Shown here: positions 50,589 through 58,654 of the stretch, piece by piece
How the letters are laid out: each line of letters begins with the position of its first letter
Position numbering within the stretch: position 1 is the stretch's first letter
NCBI GenBank assembly: GCA_016125265.1
Contig: WGMC01000020.1
Span: 1 to 64,000 of the forward strand
Length of the DNA stretch: 64,000 bases
Origin: Planctomycetaceae bacterium
Lineage (GTDB): Bacteria > Planctomycetota > UBA1135 > GCA-002686595
Direction: 5' to 3'
Notes under the pieces: generated by a model
Told to the model about the DNA's origin: nothing
Databases searched by the model: none
The model's input: only the letters and a program-made list of their open reading frames with translations
Position numbers and translations under genes: made by a program

Positions 50589-51803
50589 ATGCAGCAACAC
50601 GGCGCGAACGGCGGAATCGATTGGCAGCTCGGATTCGGGTTTTCGACGCGCTGTGTGCACGGGGGCCACCGGCCCGGCCCCAGTTCGAAGGGCGTCTGTT
50701 TGCCCATCGAACGATCGGCGACGTTCCTGCTCGACGAAACGGCGTACGAGCTGCGCGCCGCGGGCCGTTACGAGGAGGCCCGTGTGTACGCGCGCGAGAG
50801 CGGCCCCACCCTGGAGGCCGTCGAACGCAAGTTGGCGGCGCTGGAGGGCAGCGAGCGGGCGTGCCTGTTCGCGAGCGGCCAGGGGGCCCTTGCGGCCCTC
50901 GTGCTCGCCCACGTGCCACCGGGGGCGCCCGTGATGTTGCAGCGCACGGTCTACGGGGGAACGCAGGCCCTCTTGCAGCACCTCTTGCCGCGCCAGGGCA
51001 GTGACCTCGTGCGATTCGACGGCCGCGACGCGGCGGACCTCGAGCGGCAGTGGGCATCCGGCGCCGCGCTGGTCGTGGCAGAGAGCCTCGCCAATCCGAC
51101 GCTCGAGGTCGCGGACCTCGTGGGGCTGGCGAGCGTGGCACGGGCCAACGGGGCGCGGCTCGCCGTGGACGCGACGTTCGCGACGCCACTCGGCCAGCGG
51201 CCCCTCGAGTTGGGCGCGGACCTCGTCTGGCACTCGGCGACCAAGGCGCTCGGCGGCCACAGCGACTTGATCGCCGGCGTAGTCGCGGGCCCCGCACCGC
51301 TCCTCGATCCCGTGCGCCGCTGGCGCACGGAGGCGGGCTCCACGCCGGACCCGCAGATGGCCTGGTTGCTCGACCGAGGGCTCAAGACACTCGCCCTGCG
51401 CGTGCGCGCCATGAGCGCCAACGCGGTGCAACTCGCGCGCTACCTAGGCGCACAGCCGGACGTCGTAGCGGTGTTGCACCCGAGCCTGCCGCGCGACGAC
51501 GGCGAGCGCAGGCGCGCGGCGCAACTCCAACTGCCCGGTGGAATGCTGTCGTTCGTGCTGCGCGGCGGCGACGCGCGCGCGACGCGCTTTGCGTCCGAGC
51601 TGCGCCTCATCGTCGAAGCCGCGAGTTTGGGGGGTGTGGAGAGCCTCGTCTCCGTGCCCGCGCGGATGAGCCACGTGGGCCTCGACGCCGCCCAGCGCCT
51701 GGCCGCGGGCATCGCGCCCGGTTTGGTGCGCCTGTCGGTCGGGATCGAGGATGCCGCCGACCTCGAAGCCGACCTTTTTGGGGCCCTAACGCGCAGCGCC
51801 TGA
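50589..51803 (+). CDS. Cys/Met metabolism PLP enzyme (cystathionine gamma-synthase/lyase family)
   Basis: A 404-residue fold-type-I PLP enzyme. The Schiff-base lysine is Lys219 in WHSATKALGGHSD. STRCVHGG at the start, YARESGPTLEAVERKLAALEG, ERACLFASGQGALAALV and LAVDATFATPLGQRPLELGADLV are family signatures. The C-terminal ASLGGVESLVSVPARMSH and LVRLSVGIEDAADLEADL match cystathionine gamma-synthase, gamma-lyase and methionine gamma-lyase. Which reaction it performs cannot be told from sequence. ATG 50589 gives a normal N-terminus. A perfect hairpin lies in the leader. Confidence 0.9.
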   Translation: MQQHGANGGIDWQLGFGFSTRCVHGGHRPGPSSKGVCLPIERSATFLLDETAYELRAAGRYEEARVYARESGPTLEAVERKLAALEGSERACLFASGQGALAALVLAHVPPGAPVMLQRTVYGGTQALLQHLLPRQGSDLVRFDGRDAADLERQWASGAALVVAESLANPTLEVADLVGLASVARANGARLAVDATFATPLGQRPLELGADLVWHSATKALGGHSDLIAGVVAGPAPLLDPVRRWRTEAGSTPDPQMAWLLDRGLKTLALRVRAMSANAVQLARYLGAQPDVVAVLHPSLPRDDGERRRAAQLQLPGGMLSFVLRGGDARATRFASELRLIVEAASLGGVESLVSVPARMSHVGLDAAQRLAAGIAPGLVRLSVGIEDAADLEADLFGALTRSA

Positions 51804-51862
51804 CCGGCCCCGCATCGCGGCGGCCAGCCAGGCGCTACTTCGCAGGCCGAAGGGCCGCGTTC

Positions 51863-52870
51863 CTAGTTCCGGCCGAGGGCCACGGCCCGCATGCGCGCGA
51901 TGCGGCTGGCGCGGGTGCCCTCGAACTCCGAGGCGAACTCGCGCAGTGCGTCCACGGCCTTCGAGCTGCTCAAACGCGCCGTCTTGCGCAGAAGCTTCTC
52001 GAACGCCTCGGCGGCCTCGAGTTCCTTGGCGGTGGCGGGGTCGTTCTCCACGGCTTCCCGGCGCTCTGCCGCGGTGGCCGCGAGCGACGTTCCGGCGACG
52101 GATTTCTCGACCAGACGGAACGCGTCGAGCGCCGCGCGCACGTCCTTGCGCTGCGCCATCGCCTGGGCCTGCGAGAGCACGAGTTCGACGTGGCCTTCGA
52201 CCGCCTTCTTCACCGCGGCGGCGGCCTCGGCATCGGGGCCCTCGAGGGATGCTTCGGCCAACTTGAACGCCTTGGCCAGGTCGCCGCTGGCCGCGGCTGC
52301 GACGGCGGGCGCGAGGGCCGGCGCGCTCACGTCCGCGATGGCGATCGCGAGGGCCGCACGCGGATCGGGCTTCTTGGCTTTCTTGACGGTCTTCGCGACG
52401 AGCGAATCGCTGAGTTCCGTCGGGTGGCCGCGGAACACGATTTCGCCGCTCGGGTCGATCAGGATCGTGTCGGGAATGCCTTTCACTCCCCAAATGTCTC
52501 CGGAGGAGCTACCCGCCGCGATGCGCGCGGTGTAGCCGTTCTCGTCGACGAACTTGGCGACGGTTTCCTCGTCCTCCCTCGACAGGCCGAGAACCACCAG
52601 ACCGTCGGGGCCGTAGGTCTCGTGCAACTCCTGGATGTGGGGCCACGCGGCGACACACGGACCGCACCAGGTCGCCCAGAAGTCGATCAGCACGGCCTGG
52701 CCGCGCAGGCTGGCGAGGTCGGGGCTTTGGCCCAGGTGGTTGAACCAGGTGGGGGCCGAGATTTCCGGCGCCATCTGACCCGGGCCCGGGCGTTCCGAGC
52801 GCGCGTGAATGATCGGCAGGGCCGCCGCGGTCAGGAGAGCTGCGGCCAGTGTCCAGGGAGCAAGCTTCAT
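51863..52870 (-). CDS. TlpA-like thiol-disulfide protein with helical C-terminal extension
   Basis: A 335-residue exported protein. A signal peptide or anchor (WTLAAALLTAAALPIIHA) precedes a thioredoxin/TlpA domain (about 33-180) with the active WCGPC (Cys69, Cys72), VLGLSREDEETVAKFV, and GIPDTILIDPSGEIVFRGHP containing the cis-Pro. Residues about 190-330 form an Ala/Glu-rich helical domain absent from ordinary TlpA. It is expected to reduce disulfides in the periplasm, for example in cytochrome c maturation. It is divergent from the fusion gene at 53077. Confidence 0.88.
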   Translation of the reverse strand: MKLAPWTLAAALLTAAALPIIHARSERPGPGQMAPEISAPTWFNHLGQSPDLASLRGQAVLIDFWATWCGPCVAAWPHIQELHETYGPDGLVVLGLSREDEETVAKFVDENGYTARIAAGSSSGDIWGVKGIPDTILIDPSGEIVFRGHPTELSDSLVAKTVKKAKKPDPRAALAIAIADVSAPALAPAVAAAASGDLAKAFKLAEASLEGPDAEAAAAVKKAVEGHVELVLSQAQAMAQRKDVRAALDAFRLVEKSVAGTSLAATAAERREAVENDPATAKELEAAEAFEKLLRKTARLSSSKAVDALREFASEFEGTRASRIARMRAVALGRN

Positions 52871-53076
52871 GGGAATCGAGGGTTGAAGGTCCGAGGAGCG
52901 CAAGAACTGCGTTTGGCTGAGCGTACCATCGCCCGGCCCAACCGGGGCGTTGCGGGCGCCGCACTGGCCCATTTCCCGAGCGGAGGCCGTCCCCCGCGCG
53001 CGGCGAGTGCTTCGCGCCGCGTGGGGATCCCCTCAAAACGTCGCAAAGATCCCCCCAGGCGCGCCAGGATGGGGCG

Positions 53077-55419
53077 GTGTGGACCCTCCTCCTGGCCCTC
53101 TCGGCCGCCCCTCTCCAAGAAGATCGCCCCGCGGCCCGCCTCACCGGCCACGGGGTCCTGCCCGCCCGGACGTTGGCGCCCGGAGCGCCCAGTGGCGCGC
53201 GCGTCGCGCCGTCGGTGGCCCCCGCGCTCCCGAGGCCCTTCGACGGCCAGCCTGTCCAGGGGGTTTCCGCGCTCGTTTCGCTCGGGGGTGACGAGTTCTT
53301 GGCATTGCTCGACAACGGTTACGGGGCCCTCGAGAACTCGGCCGACTTCGAGCTGTGTGTGCACCGCGTGCGTGTGGATTGGCGCAGAGGTGTCGGCGGT
53401 CGCGGCGAAGTGGAGTTGCTCGAACGTGTGCCGCTCCGCGACCCCGATGGGCACCTCGGTTTTGCGATCCAGCACAGCTTCGATCCCGAGCGGCCGCTCA
53501 GCGGCGCCGACTTCGACCCGGAATCGATGGCGCTCGCACCCGACGGGACACTGTGGATCGGCGAGGAGTTCGGGCCCTTCTTGCTGCACTTCGATGCGAC
53601 GGGAGTGTTGCTCGCGCCGCCGCTCCATCTGCCGGATCCTTTTGCGCGGGACGTGTTGCGCTCGCCGCAGTATCCGTTCGCCGAGGACACGGCGGCGCTG
53701 CGCATGGCGAATGCGCTCCGCGCGCACGGCCTACGCGTCGGCAGCACGGGCGAGGTGCGCGTTTCGCCCGACAGGGCCCTGGTGAAGGGCTCGGGGTTGG
53801 AGTTGCCGAGCCGACGCGACGGCGGCGATCCCGTGCACCTTCCGCCCGCGAGCAGCGCGCTCGTCGACGTCGCGCTCTTCGCGCGGGCGGGGTTCGAAGT
53901 TGTGCCCTACACGGTGAACGATGCGGGTGAGATGGACCGGCTGCTCGCGCTCGGCGTGGCGGGATTGATCAGCGACTCGCCGGATGTGCTCTACGCGCGG
54001 GTGGCGGCGTTCGACGCGGACGGCGACGGCCGGGGCGGGGACCTTTTGCTGCCGGATGGCTCGATCGACGCCGCGCGTTTCGACGCGCAGGGGCACCGGG
54101 GAGCGCGGGATTTGGCGCCCGAGAACACGTTGGTGGGTTTCGAGTTGGCGCTCGACCACGGCATGACGACGCTGGAGCTGGATGTCGGTGTCACCGCGGA
54201 CGGTGTGGCGGTGCTTTGCCACGAGCCCGAGCTGCTGCCCGCGAAGCTGCGCCGCTCGGATGGCACCGTGTGGACCGAGCCCCTTGCGATCCGCGGCGTG
54301 GAACTCGCTTGGTTGCAGGCGGAGCTGATGAGCGACGTTGTGCTGCGGGATCGGCCGCGGCAATCGGCGGAGGCGACGGACGTCGCGCGCGCGTTCGCGG
54401 TCGCGCGGGGTTTGAAGGGCGCGTACACACCGCCGTCGCTCGCGGATGTCTTTGCGTTTGTCGACTTCTACGGCGCGTGGTACCGCGAGGGACCGGGCGC
54501 CTCGCATCCCGAGGCGGCGCGGCGCGCGGCACTTGCGCGAAGGGTCCGTGTGCACGCGGAGACCAAACGCGATCCCGGAGAACCGGGGCGCACGGTCGAG
54601 CCCAGCGCGTTCTTCGAAGCGATCCTCGCGGCGGCGCGGGATGCCGGTGCGCTCGATCGACTTCGTGTGCAGAGCTTCGACCTCGCGACGCTGCTCGAGG
54701 TGCAACGCCGCGCGCCCGGTGTCGACGTCACGCTGTTGCTCGGCGATTTCCCGAGCTCCGCCGGTGGGGGCACCAACTTGCAATCGCACCGGGGCGTGCC
54801 GTCGCCGTGGTTCGCTGGGTTGCCGTGGCCCTACCGCCGCGACCTCGGCCGAATGGGCGCCAACGTGGGGCAGAGCGCCGGCCTCGAGGGCCTGTGCCTG
54901 ACCGCCGATGGGGAGCGCCTGGTCGCGGCGCTGGAGCGTCCGTTCGCGGACGGCGGGCGCTCCGTATGGCTCTTCGAGTTCGACCTAATGGCCGAGGCTT
55001 TTGCGGATGCGTTCTCGGTGCTGCTCGAGGACGAGCGCCACGCGGTGGGTGCGCTCGCCGGAACCGGCGACGGCGCGTTCTTGCTGCTCGAGCGCGACAA
55101 CACCGAACACGACCTGGCGGGCTTCAAACGCGTCTACCGCGTGGAGCGGCGCGGCGACGGTGTCGACAAGCGCCTGGTCGTGGACTTGATGCGCATCGAC
55201 GATCCCGACGGGATCAGCGTGTACCTCGGGGAGGGGGCCCTTGGCACCGGCGCGACCTTCGCAATGCCGTTCTGGACGATCGAGTCGGTCGTGGCCTTGG
55301 GCCCGAACACGCTCGTGATCGCCAACGACAACAACCTCCCGTTCGGAGCGGGGCGCGTGGCGGGGGAGCTGCAGGACACCGAGTTCGTGCGGATCGAACT
55401 CGGCACGCCGCTGTGGTGA
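53077..55419 (+). CDS. Fusion of phytase-like esterase propeller with an inserted GDPD domain
   Basis: A 780-residue exported protein (short hydrophobic start LLLALSAAPLQ). Residues about 40-170 match the first half of the esterase-like activity of phytase domain (FLALLDNGYGALENSADF, LAPDGTLWIGEEFGPFLLHF). Residues about 335-580 form a glycerophosphodiester phosphodiesterase: His340 in GHRGARDLAPENT, LELDVGVTADGVAVLCHEPEL, HAETKRDPG. Residues about 590-780 complete the propeller (GRMGANVGQSAGLEGLCLTADG, LLLERDNTEHD). It is likely to release phosphate from extracellular organophosphates. GTG 53077 is the only good start; the nearby ATG 53069 is out of frame. Confidence 0.85.
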   Translation: MWTLLLALSAAPLQEDRPAARLTGHGVLPARTLAPGAPSGARVAPSVAPALPRPFDGQPVQGVSALVSLGGDEFLALLDNGYGALENSADFELCVHRVRVDWRRGVGGRGEVELLERVPLRDPDGHLGFAIQHSFDPERPLSGADFDPESMALAPDGTLWIGEEFGPFLLHFDATGVLLAPPLHLPDPFARDVLRSPQYPFAEDTAALRMANALRAHGLRVGSTGEVRVSPDRALVKGSGLELPSRRDGGDPVHLPPASSALVDVALFARAGFEVVPYTVNDAGEMDRLLALGVAGLISDSPDVLYARVAAFDADGDGRGGDLLLPDGSIDAARFDAQGHRGARDLAPENTLVGFELALDHGMTTLELDVGVTADGVAVLCHEPELLPAKLRRSDGTVWTEPLAIRGVELAWLQAELMSDVVLRDRPRQSAEATDVARAFAVARGLKGAYTPPSLADVFAFVDFYGAWYREGPGASHPEAARRAALARRVRVHAETKRDPGEPGRTVEPSAFFEAILAAARDAGALDRLRVQSFDLATLLEVQRRAPGVDVTLLLGDFPSSAGGGTNLQSHRGVPSPWFAGLPWPYRRDLGRMGANVGQSAGLEGLCLTADGERLVAALERPFADGGRSVWLFEFDLMAEAFADAFSVLLEDERHAVGALAGTGDGAFLLLERDNTEHDLAGFKRVYRVERRGDGVDKRLVVDLMRIDDPDGISVYLGEGALGTGATFAMPFWTIESVVALGPNTLVIANDNNLPFGAGRVAGELQDTEFVRIELGTPLW

Positions 55420-55556
55420 GGTGGGGCGGATGCGCGGGGCGCACCCGGCTCGCGCAGCCGACGGCTCGACCGCGCGACCCGACGCGGAGCGCCGCGGTGT
55501 GCGCACGTCGTCGCGCAGATGAGTGCATCCAACACCGTGAACCCCAAATCCCGTTC

Positions 55557-55589
55557 TGTCGGGGCGCGGCCCCGTCCGCGCCCAAGGGG
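55557..55589 (+). repeat. Palindromic element B (TGTC variant)
   Basis: TGTCGGGGCGCGG-CCCCGT-CCGCGCCCAAGGGG, with A changed to C in the TGTAGGGG end. It lies 137 bases after the fusion gene in the 475-base gap 55420-55894, which contains no gene. Confidence 0.8.
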
Positions 55590-55671
55590 AACGATGCGTG
55601 GATCCGCGCTCGCCGCACTCCTAGCGAAGTTCACCTACGCAGCCGCGCGTCACCTTCGCAGCGACGTTCCG

Positions 55672-55815
55672 CCGGGTGCGCGGGCCTCCTGGCCCGCCTT
55701 GGAGTGCGGGAATGTGACCGCGGTGCGCCTCCCCTTGGGCGCGGACGGGGCCGCGCCCCTACAGAACGCACCGCGGGGTTCGGAACAAGGCGGGCCAGGA
55801 GGCCCGCGCACCCGG
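55672..55815. repeat. Composite A-B-A' repeat cassette, B inverted
   Basis: Element A (55672-55704), inverted element B (55731-55763) and inverted A' (55787-55815) make a 144-base unit. Relative to the cassettes at 8822, 33577 and 44971 the inner B element is flipped. Confidence 0.85.
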
Positions 55816-55867
55816 CCCGCGTACCCGGCCCGCGCACCCGGCCCGCGCACCCGGCCCGCGCACCCGG
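55803..55867 (+). repeat. Five tandem copies of CCCGCGCACCCGG
   Basis: The 13-base end of the A' element is repeated five times in a row (one copy has T for C) and runs to 27 bases before the MATE gene stop. It mirrors the array at 3290-3384. Confidence 0.85.
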
Positions 55868-55894
55868 CTCACGCGCGGGCCAGCACGCCACCAC

Positions 55895-57316
55895 TCACCG
55901 GAGCCAATCGCCGCGGCGCACCTCGCGCCAGAACAGGTAGGCCTTCAGCCACGTCGTCGCGTTGATCGCCCACCACACGCCGGGGCCGCCCCACCCCAGG
56001 CCCAGCGCCAGACCCATCGCAAGCGGCACTCGCAGTGTGTTCACGGTGCCCGAGATCCACGGGATCGAACGGGTGTGCCCCGCGCCGAGGAGCACACGCT
56101 CGTGGATCGTTTCCACCGCGACCCAGTACTGCGAAAACGCGAGGCACGTCACGTACAGCTCGAGCTCGCGGAGCACCGCCGGGTCCTGGGTGAAGAGGGG
56201 CCCAAGCAGGCTGCCACCCGCGAGGAACGCCGCCGCCGCTGTGATCCCCAGCACACGTCCCACGCGCCGCGAACTCTGGATCGTCTCGAACACCGCCTGG
56301 TGGTCCTTGGCGCCGAGGTGGCGGCCGACGAGCGACGCGCACGCCATGCCGACACCCAAGAACGCGGGGTACGCGAGGCCCTCGAACACCTGGAAACCAA
56401 GCCCCAGACCCGCCGTCACCGCGGCGGGCAGCCGGTCGAGCACGAGCCCCAACATCGCCCAGTACACACCCGCGTAGAGCGCGATCGAGAGGGACACGGG
56501 CACACTGATGCGCGCGATCTCGACGAGCCGCGCCAGCCGCGGTGTGCCCGCGCCGACCAGCGCGACTCTGGAGCTGAACCGCAGGATCAAGAGGCCCGCG
56601 ATCCCTGTGGAGAGGCGCGCCAAACCCGTGGCCCACGCGGCGCCCTCCATGCCCAACGCCGGGATGTCGAAGTGCCGCGCGAGGTCCGCGGCGAACGCCG
56701 CTCCGGGCGCGCCAAGCTGGCTGTGGCTGTCCTGGCCGTAGGTCAGCATGGGCGTCCAGATCCAGTTCAGCGCGATGGCGACCGACTGCAGCACCATCGG
56801 CACCACGGTGCGCCCGCGGGCGAGGAACAGGTACTCGACGATCAGCGCCAACGACAGGGCCGGCGAGCACTTGTAGAGCGCGCTGAGGTACTCGACGGCG
56901 AGTTCGGCCGCGCGGCCCTCCAGCCCGAGCAACCCGACGATCCAGGGCGACAGCGGCGCACCCACGACCGCCAAACCCACGCCCACGAACAGCGCCAGCA
57001 GCAGCGCGTGGCGCGCCACGGATCCGAACTCGAACTCGTCCCGCGCGCCGAACGCCCGCGACGCGAGTGCCAGCGCACCGCCCGCCGGCAGGAACCCGAT
57101 CGCGAAGTTCATGATGCCGACGAACAGCGCCGCGCCGGCGGCCGTGTGGGCCTCGGGCCCAAGGCCCTGGATCCAGAACTGGTCGTTGATGCGGTAGCTG
57201 TTCTGCAGCAGGTAGCCGATCGCCGTCGGCCACGCGAGGGCGAGCACGAGCTTCACCCGGTTGGGGCGCGCCGCCGCGAGACCCTTCGCCACCGCCTCGG
57301 CTTCGCCCCCCGTCAC
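55895..57316 (-). CDS. MATE family efflux transporter
   Basis: A 473-residue inner-membrane protein with about twelve helices in two similar halves. MATE landmarks include LALAWPTAIGYLLQNSYRINDQFWIQGLG, FLPAGGALALASRAFGA, GMEGAAWATGLARLSTG, and the C-terminal-half ISVPVSLSIALYAGVYW and GMACASLVGRHLGAKDHQAVFE. It should export cationic drugs or metabolites using sodium or proton gradients. GTG 57316 overlaps the upstream stop (GTGA), so it is coupled to the gene at 57313; the first 30 residues are polar. Confidence 0.9.
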   Translation of the reverse strand: MTGGEAEAVAKGLAAARPNRVKLVLALAWPTAIGYLLQNSYRINDQFWIQGLGPEAHTAAGAALFVGIMNFAIGFLPAGGALALASRAFGARDEFEFGSVARHALLLALFVGVGLAVVGAPLSPWIVGLLGLEGRAAELAVEYLSALYKCSPALSLALIVEYLFLARGRTVVPMVLQSVAIALNWIWTPMLTYGQDSHSQLGAPGAAFAADLARHFDIPALGMEGAAWATGLARLSTGIAGLLILRFSSRVALVGAGTPRLARLVEIARISVPVSLSIALYAGVYWAMLGLVLDRLPAAVTAGLGLGFQVFEGLAYPAFLGVGMACASLVGRHLGAKDHQAVFETIQSSRRVGRVLGITAAAAFLAGGSLLGPLFTQDPAVLRELELYVTCLAFSQYWVAVETIHERVLLGAGHTRSIPWISGTVNTLRVPLAMGLALGLGWGGPGVWWAINATTWLKAYLFWREVRRGDWLR

Positions 57317-58458
57317 CGGGAGAGCTCGATCGTGATCAGCGGGATCGCGCCGGGTCCAAACTCGAGGTCGGCGACGGCCAGGCCCCGTCCGAGGTCGCCG
57401 TGTTCCGCGCGCAGGCGGTAGCGGCCTGGCCGCTGCAGCGGCACGAGCAGTTCGCCGACGGCGTCGGTCACACCGTCCACCAAACCGCCCCCGCTGCCGA
57501 CGCCGCGCACACGCACCCCGCTCACGCCGCGGCCGAGTCCGTCGATGACCCGCACACGCAGGCTGCCCATCGGCGCCACACGCAGGTCGCCGAGGTCCAT
57601 GCTGGGCACGCGGTACTCGACGCGCAGCGGCGGAGCGAACGGCGCGTCGGCGGGGCCGAGGCTCAGTGTGTAGTTGCCGTCGAGCAAGTCCTGGAAGCGG
57701 AAGACCCCGTCGGCCCGGGTGGTTTCCGTGCGGCGCCAACGCGGTTTCTCCGACTGGAGCATCACGGTCAAGCCCTCGACGAACGCGCCTTCCGTGTCGA
57801 GCACACGGCCGCCGAGCCACCCGGTCCGGCGCAGCACGACCACCACTAGCGCGTGGGGGGAGCCGGGCACCAGCGCTACGGACTGGCGCACGCTGAACCA
57901 GCCGCGGGTCGAGACTTGGACGTCGTAGGCCGCGAGCGGCAGGCCGTCGAAGCGGAACTCGCGCCCGTCGGGCGGCAACTCCAACTCGCGGGTGTCAGCG
58001 CGCTCCCGACCGGCCAGGGTCAGGCTGGGGGAGAGGCGCACGGTGAGCGGGGCCTCGAGCTCGGTCCCCTCGGGCACCTCCACGGTGCCGCGCAGGACAC
58101 CGACCGACCCACTCGGCGGCGCCGTCGCCAGGCCGGCGGCGCCGGTCGACGGCGCGGCGGCCCTGCCGGCCGCGGACGCCGGCGACGCTTCCGTCCGTCT
58201 CGCGCTCGGCTGGGCCGATTGGCCGGACTGTTCCGCGCGGTCGCCACCCCCGGTCGAGGGCACGGCGGGCTCGGCCCGGTGGGACTGCTCGGTGGGGCCG
58301 GGCGGCGCGGCAGAGGGGTCCCGTTCCGGCTCGTAGACGAGCACCAGGGCGAGCACCGCCATCGCGATTGCCGCGCCGATCAGGGCGATCGCGCCTCGGG
58401 CCAGCCCCCGACGGCGGTACCCTTTGCCCGCCACTGTCCTTCGATTCGATCCCTGCAA
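57313..58458 (-). CDS. Membrane-anchored protein with carboxypeptidase-regulatory-like domains
   Basis: A 381-residue protein. A basic start and one membrane helix (IALIGAAIAMAVLALVLVYE) are followed by a Pro/Ala/Ser-rich linker (residues 48-118) and three beta-sandwich modules (LRGTVEVPEGTEL; GWLGGRVLDTEGAFVEGLTVML with DGVFRFQDLLDGNYTL; SLRVRVIDGLGRGVSGVRV). It resembles the four paralogs at 18822-27511 in layout but is shorter. The start is either TTG 58458 or GTG 58434; neither has a clear ribosome-binding site. Coupled to the MATE gene by GTGA. Confidence 0.72.
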   Translation of the reverse strand: MQGSNRRTVAGKGYRRRGLARGAIALIGAAIAMAVLALVLVYEPERDPSAAPPGPTEQSHRAEPAVPSTGGGDRAEQSGQSAQPSARRTEASPASAAGRAAAPSTGAAGLATAPPSGSVGVLRGTVEVPEGTELEAPLTVRLSPSLTLAGRERADTRELELPPDGREFRFDGLPLAAYDVQVSTRGWFSVRQSVALVPGSPHALVVVVLRRTGWLGGRVLDTEGAFVEGLTVMLQSEKPRWRRTETTRADGVFRFQDLLDGNYTLSLGPADAPFAPPLRVEYRVPSMDLGDLRVAPMGSLRVRVIDGLGRGVSGVRVRGVGSGGGLVDGVTDAVGELLVPLQRPGRYRLRAEHGDLGRGLAVADLEFGPGAIPLITIELSR

Positions 58459-58654
58459 AGCCCTTCGCGCTCCCCGGGAACGGCCCGTAGACAGCCCGAT
58501 CCGACCCCACTCCCAGCGGGACTGGCGGCGGACCGGCCCCGCGCGGGCCCGTTCGCGTCCCAGATCCTACGCGCTGCCGCTTTGGTTCCAAGGTCCGCCC
58601 GACGGGGCGGCGACCCTAGCTGCGACCGACGTTCCCCCCTCTCCCCGTTGCCCG

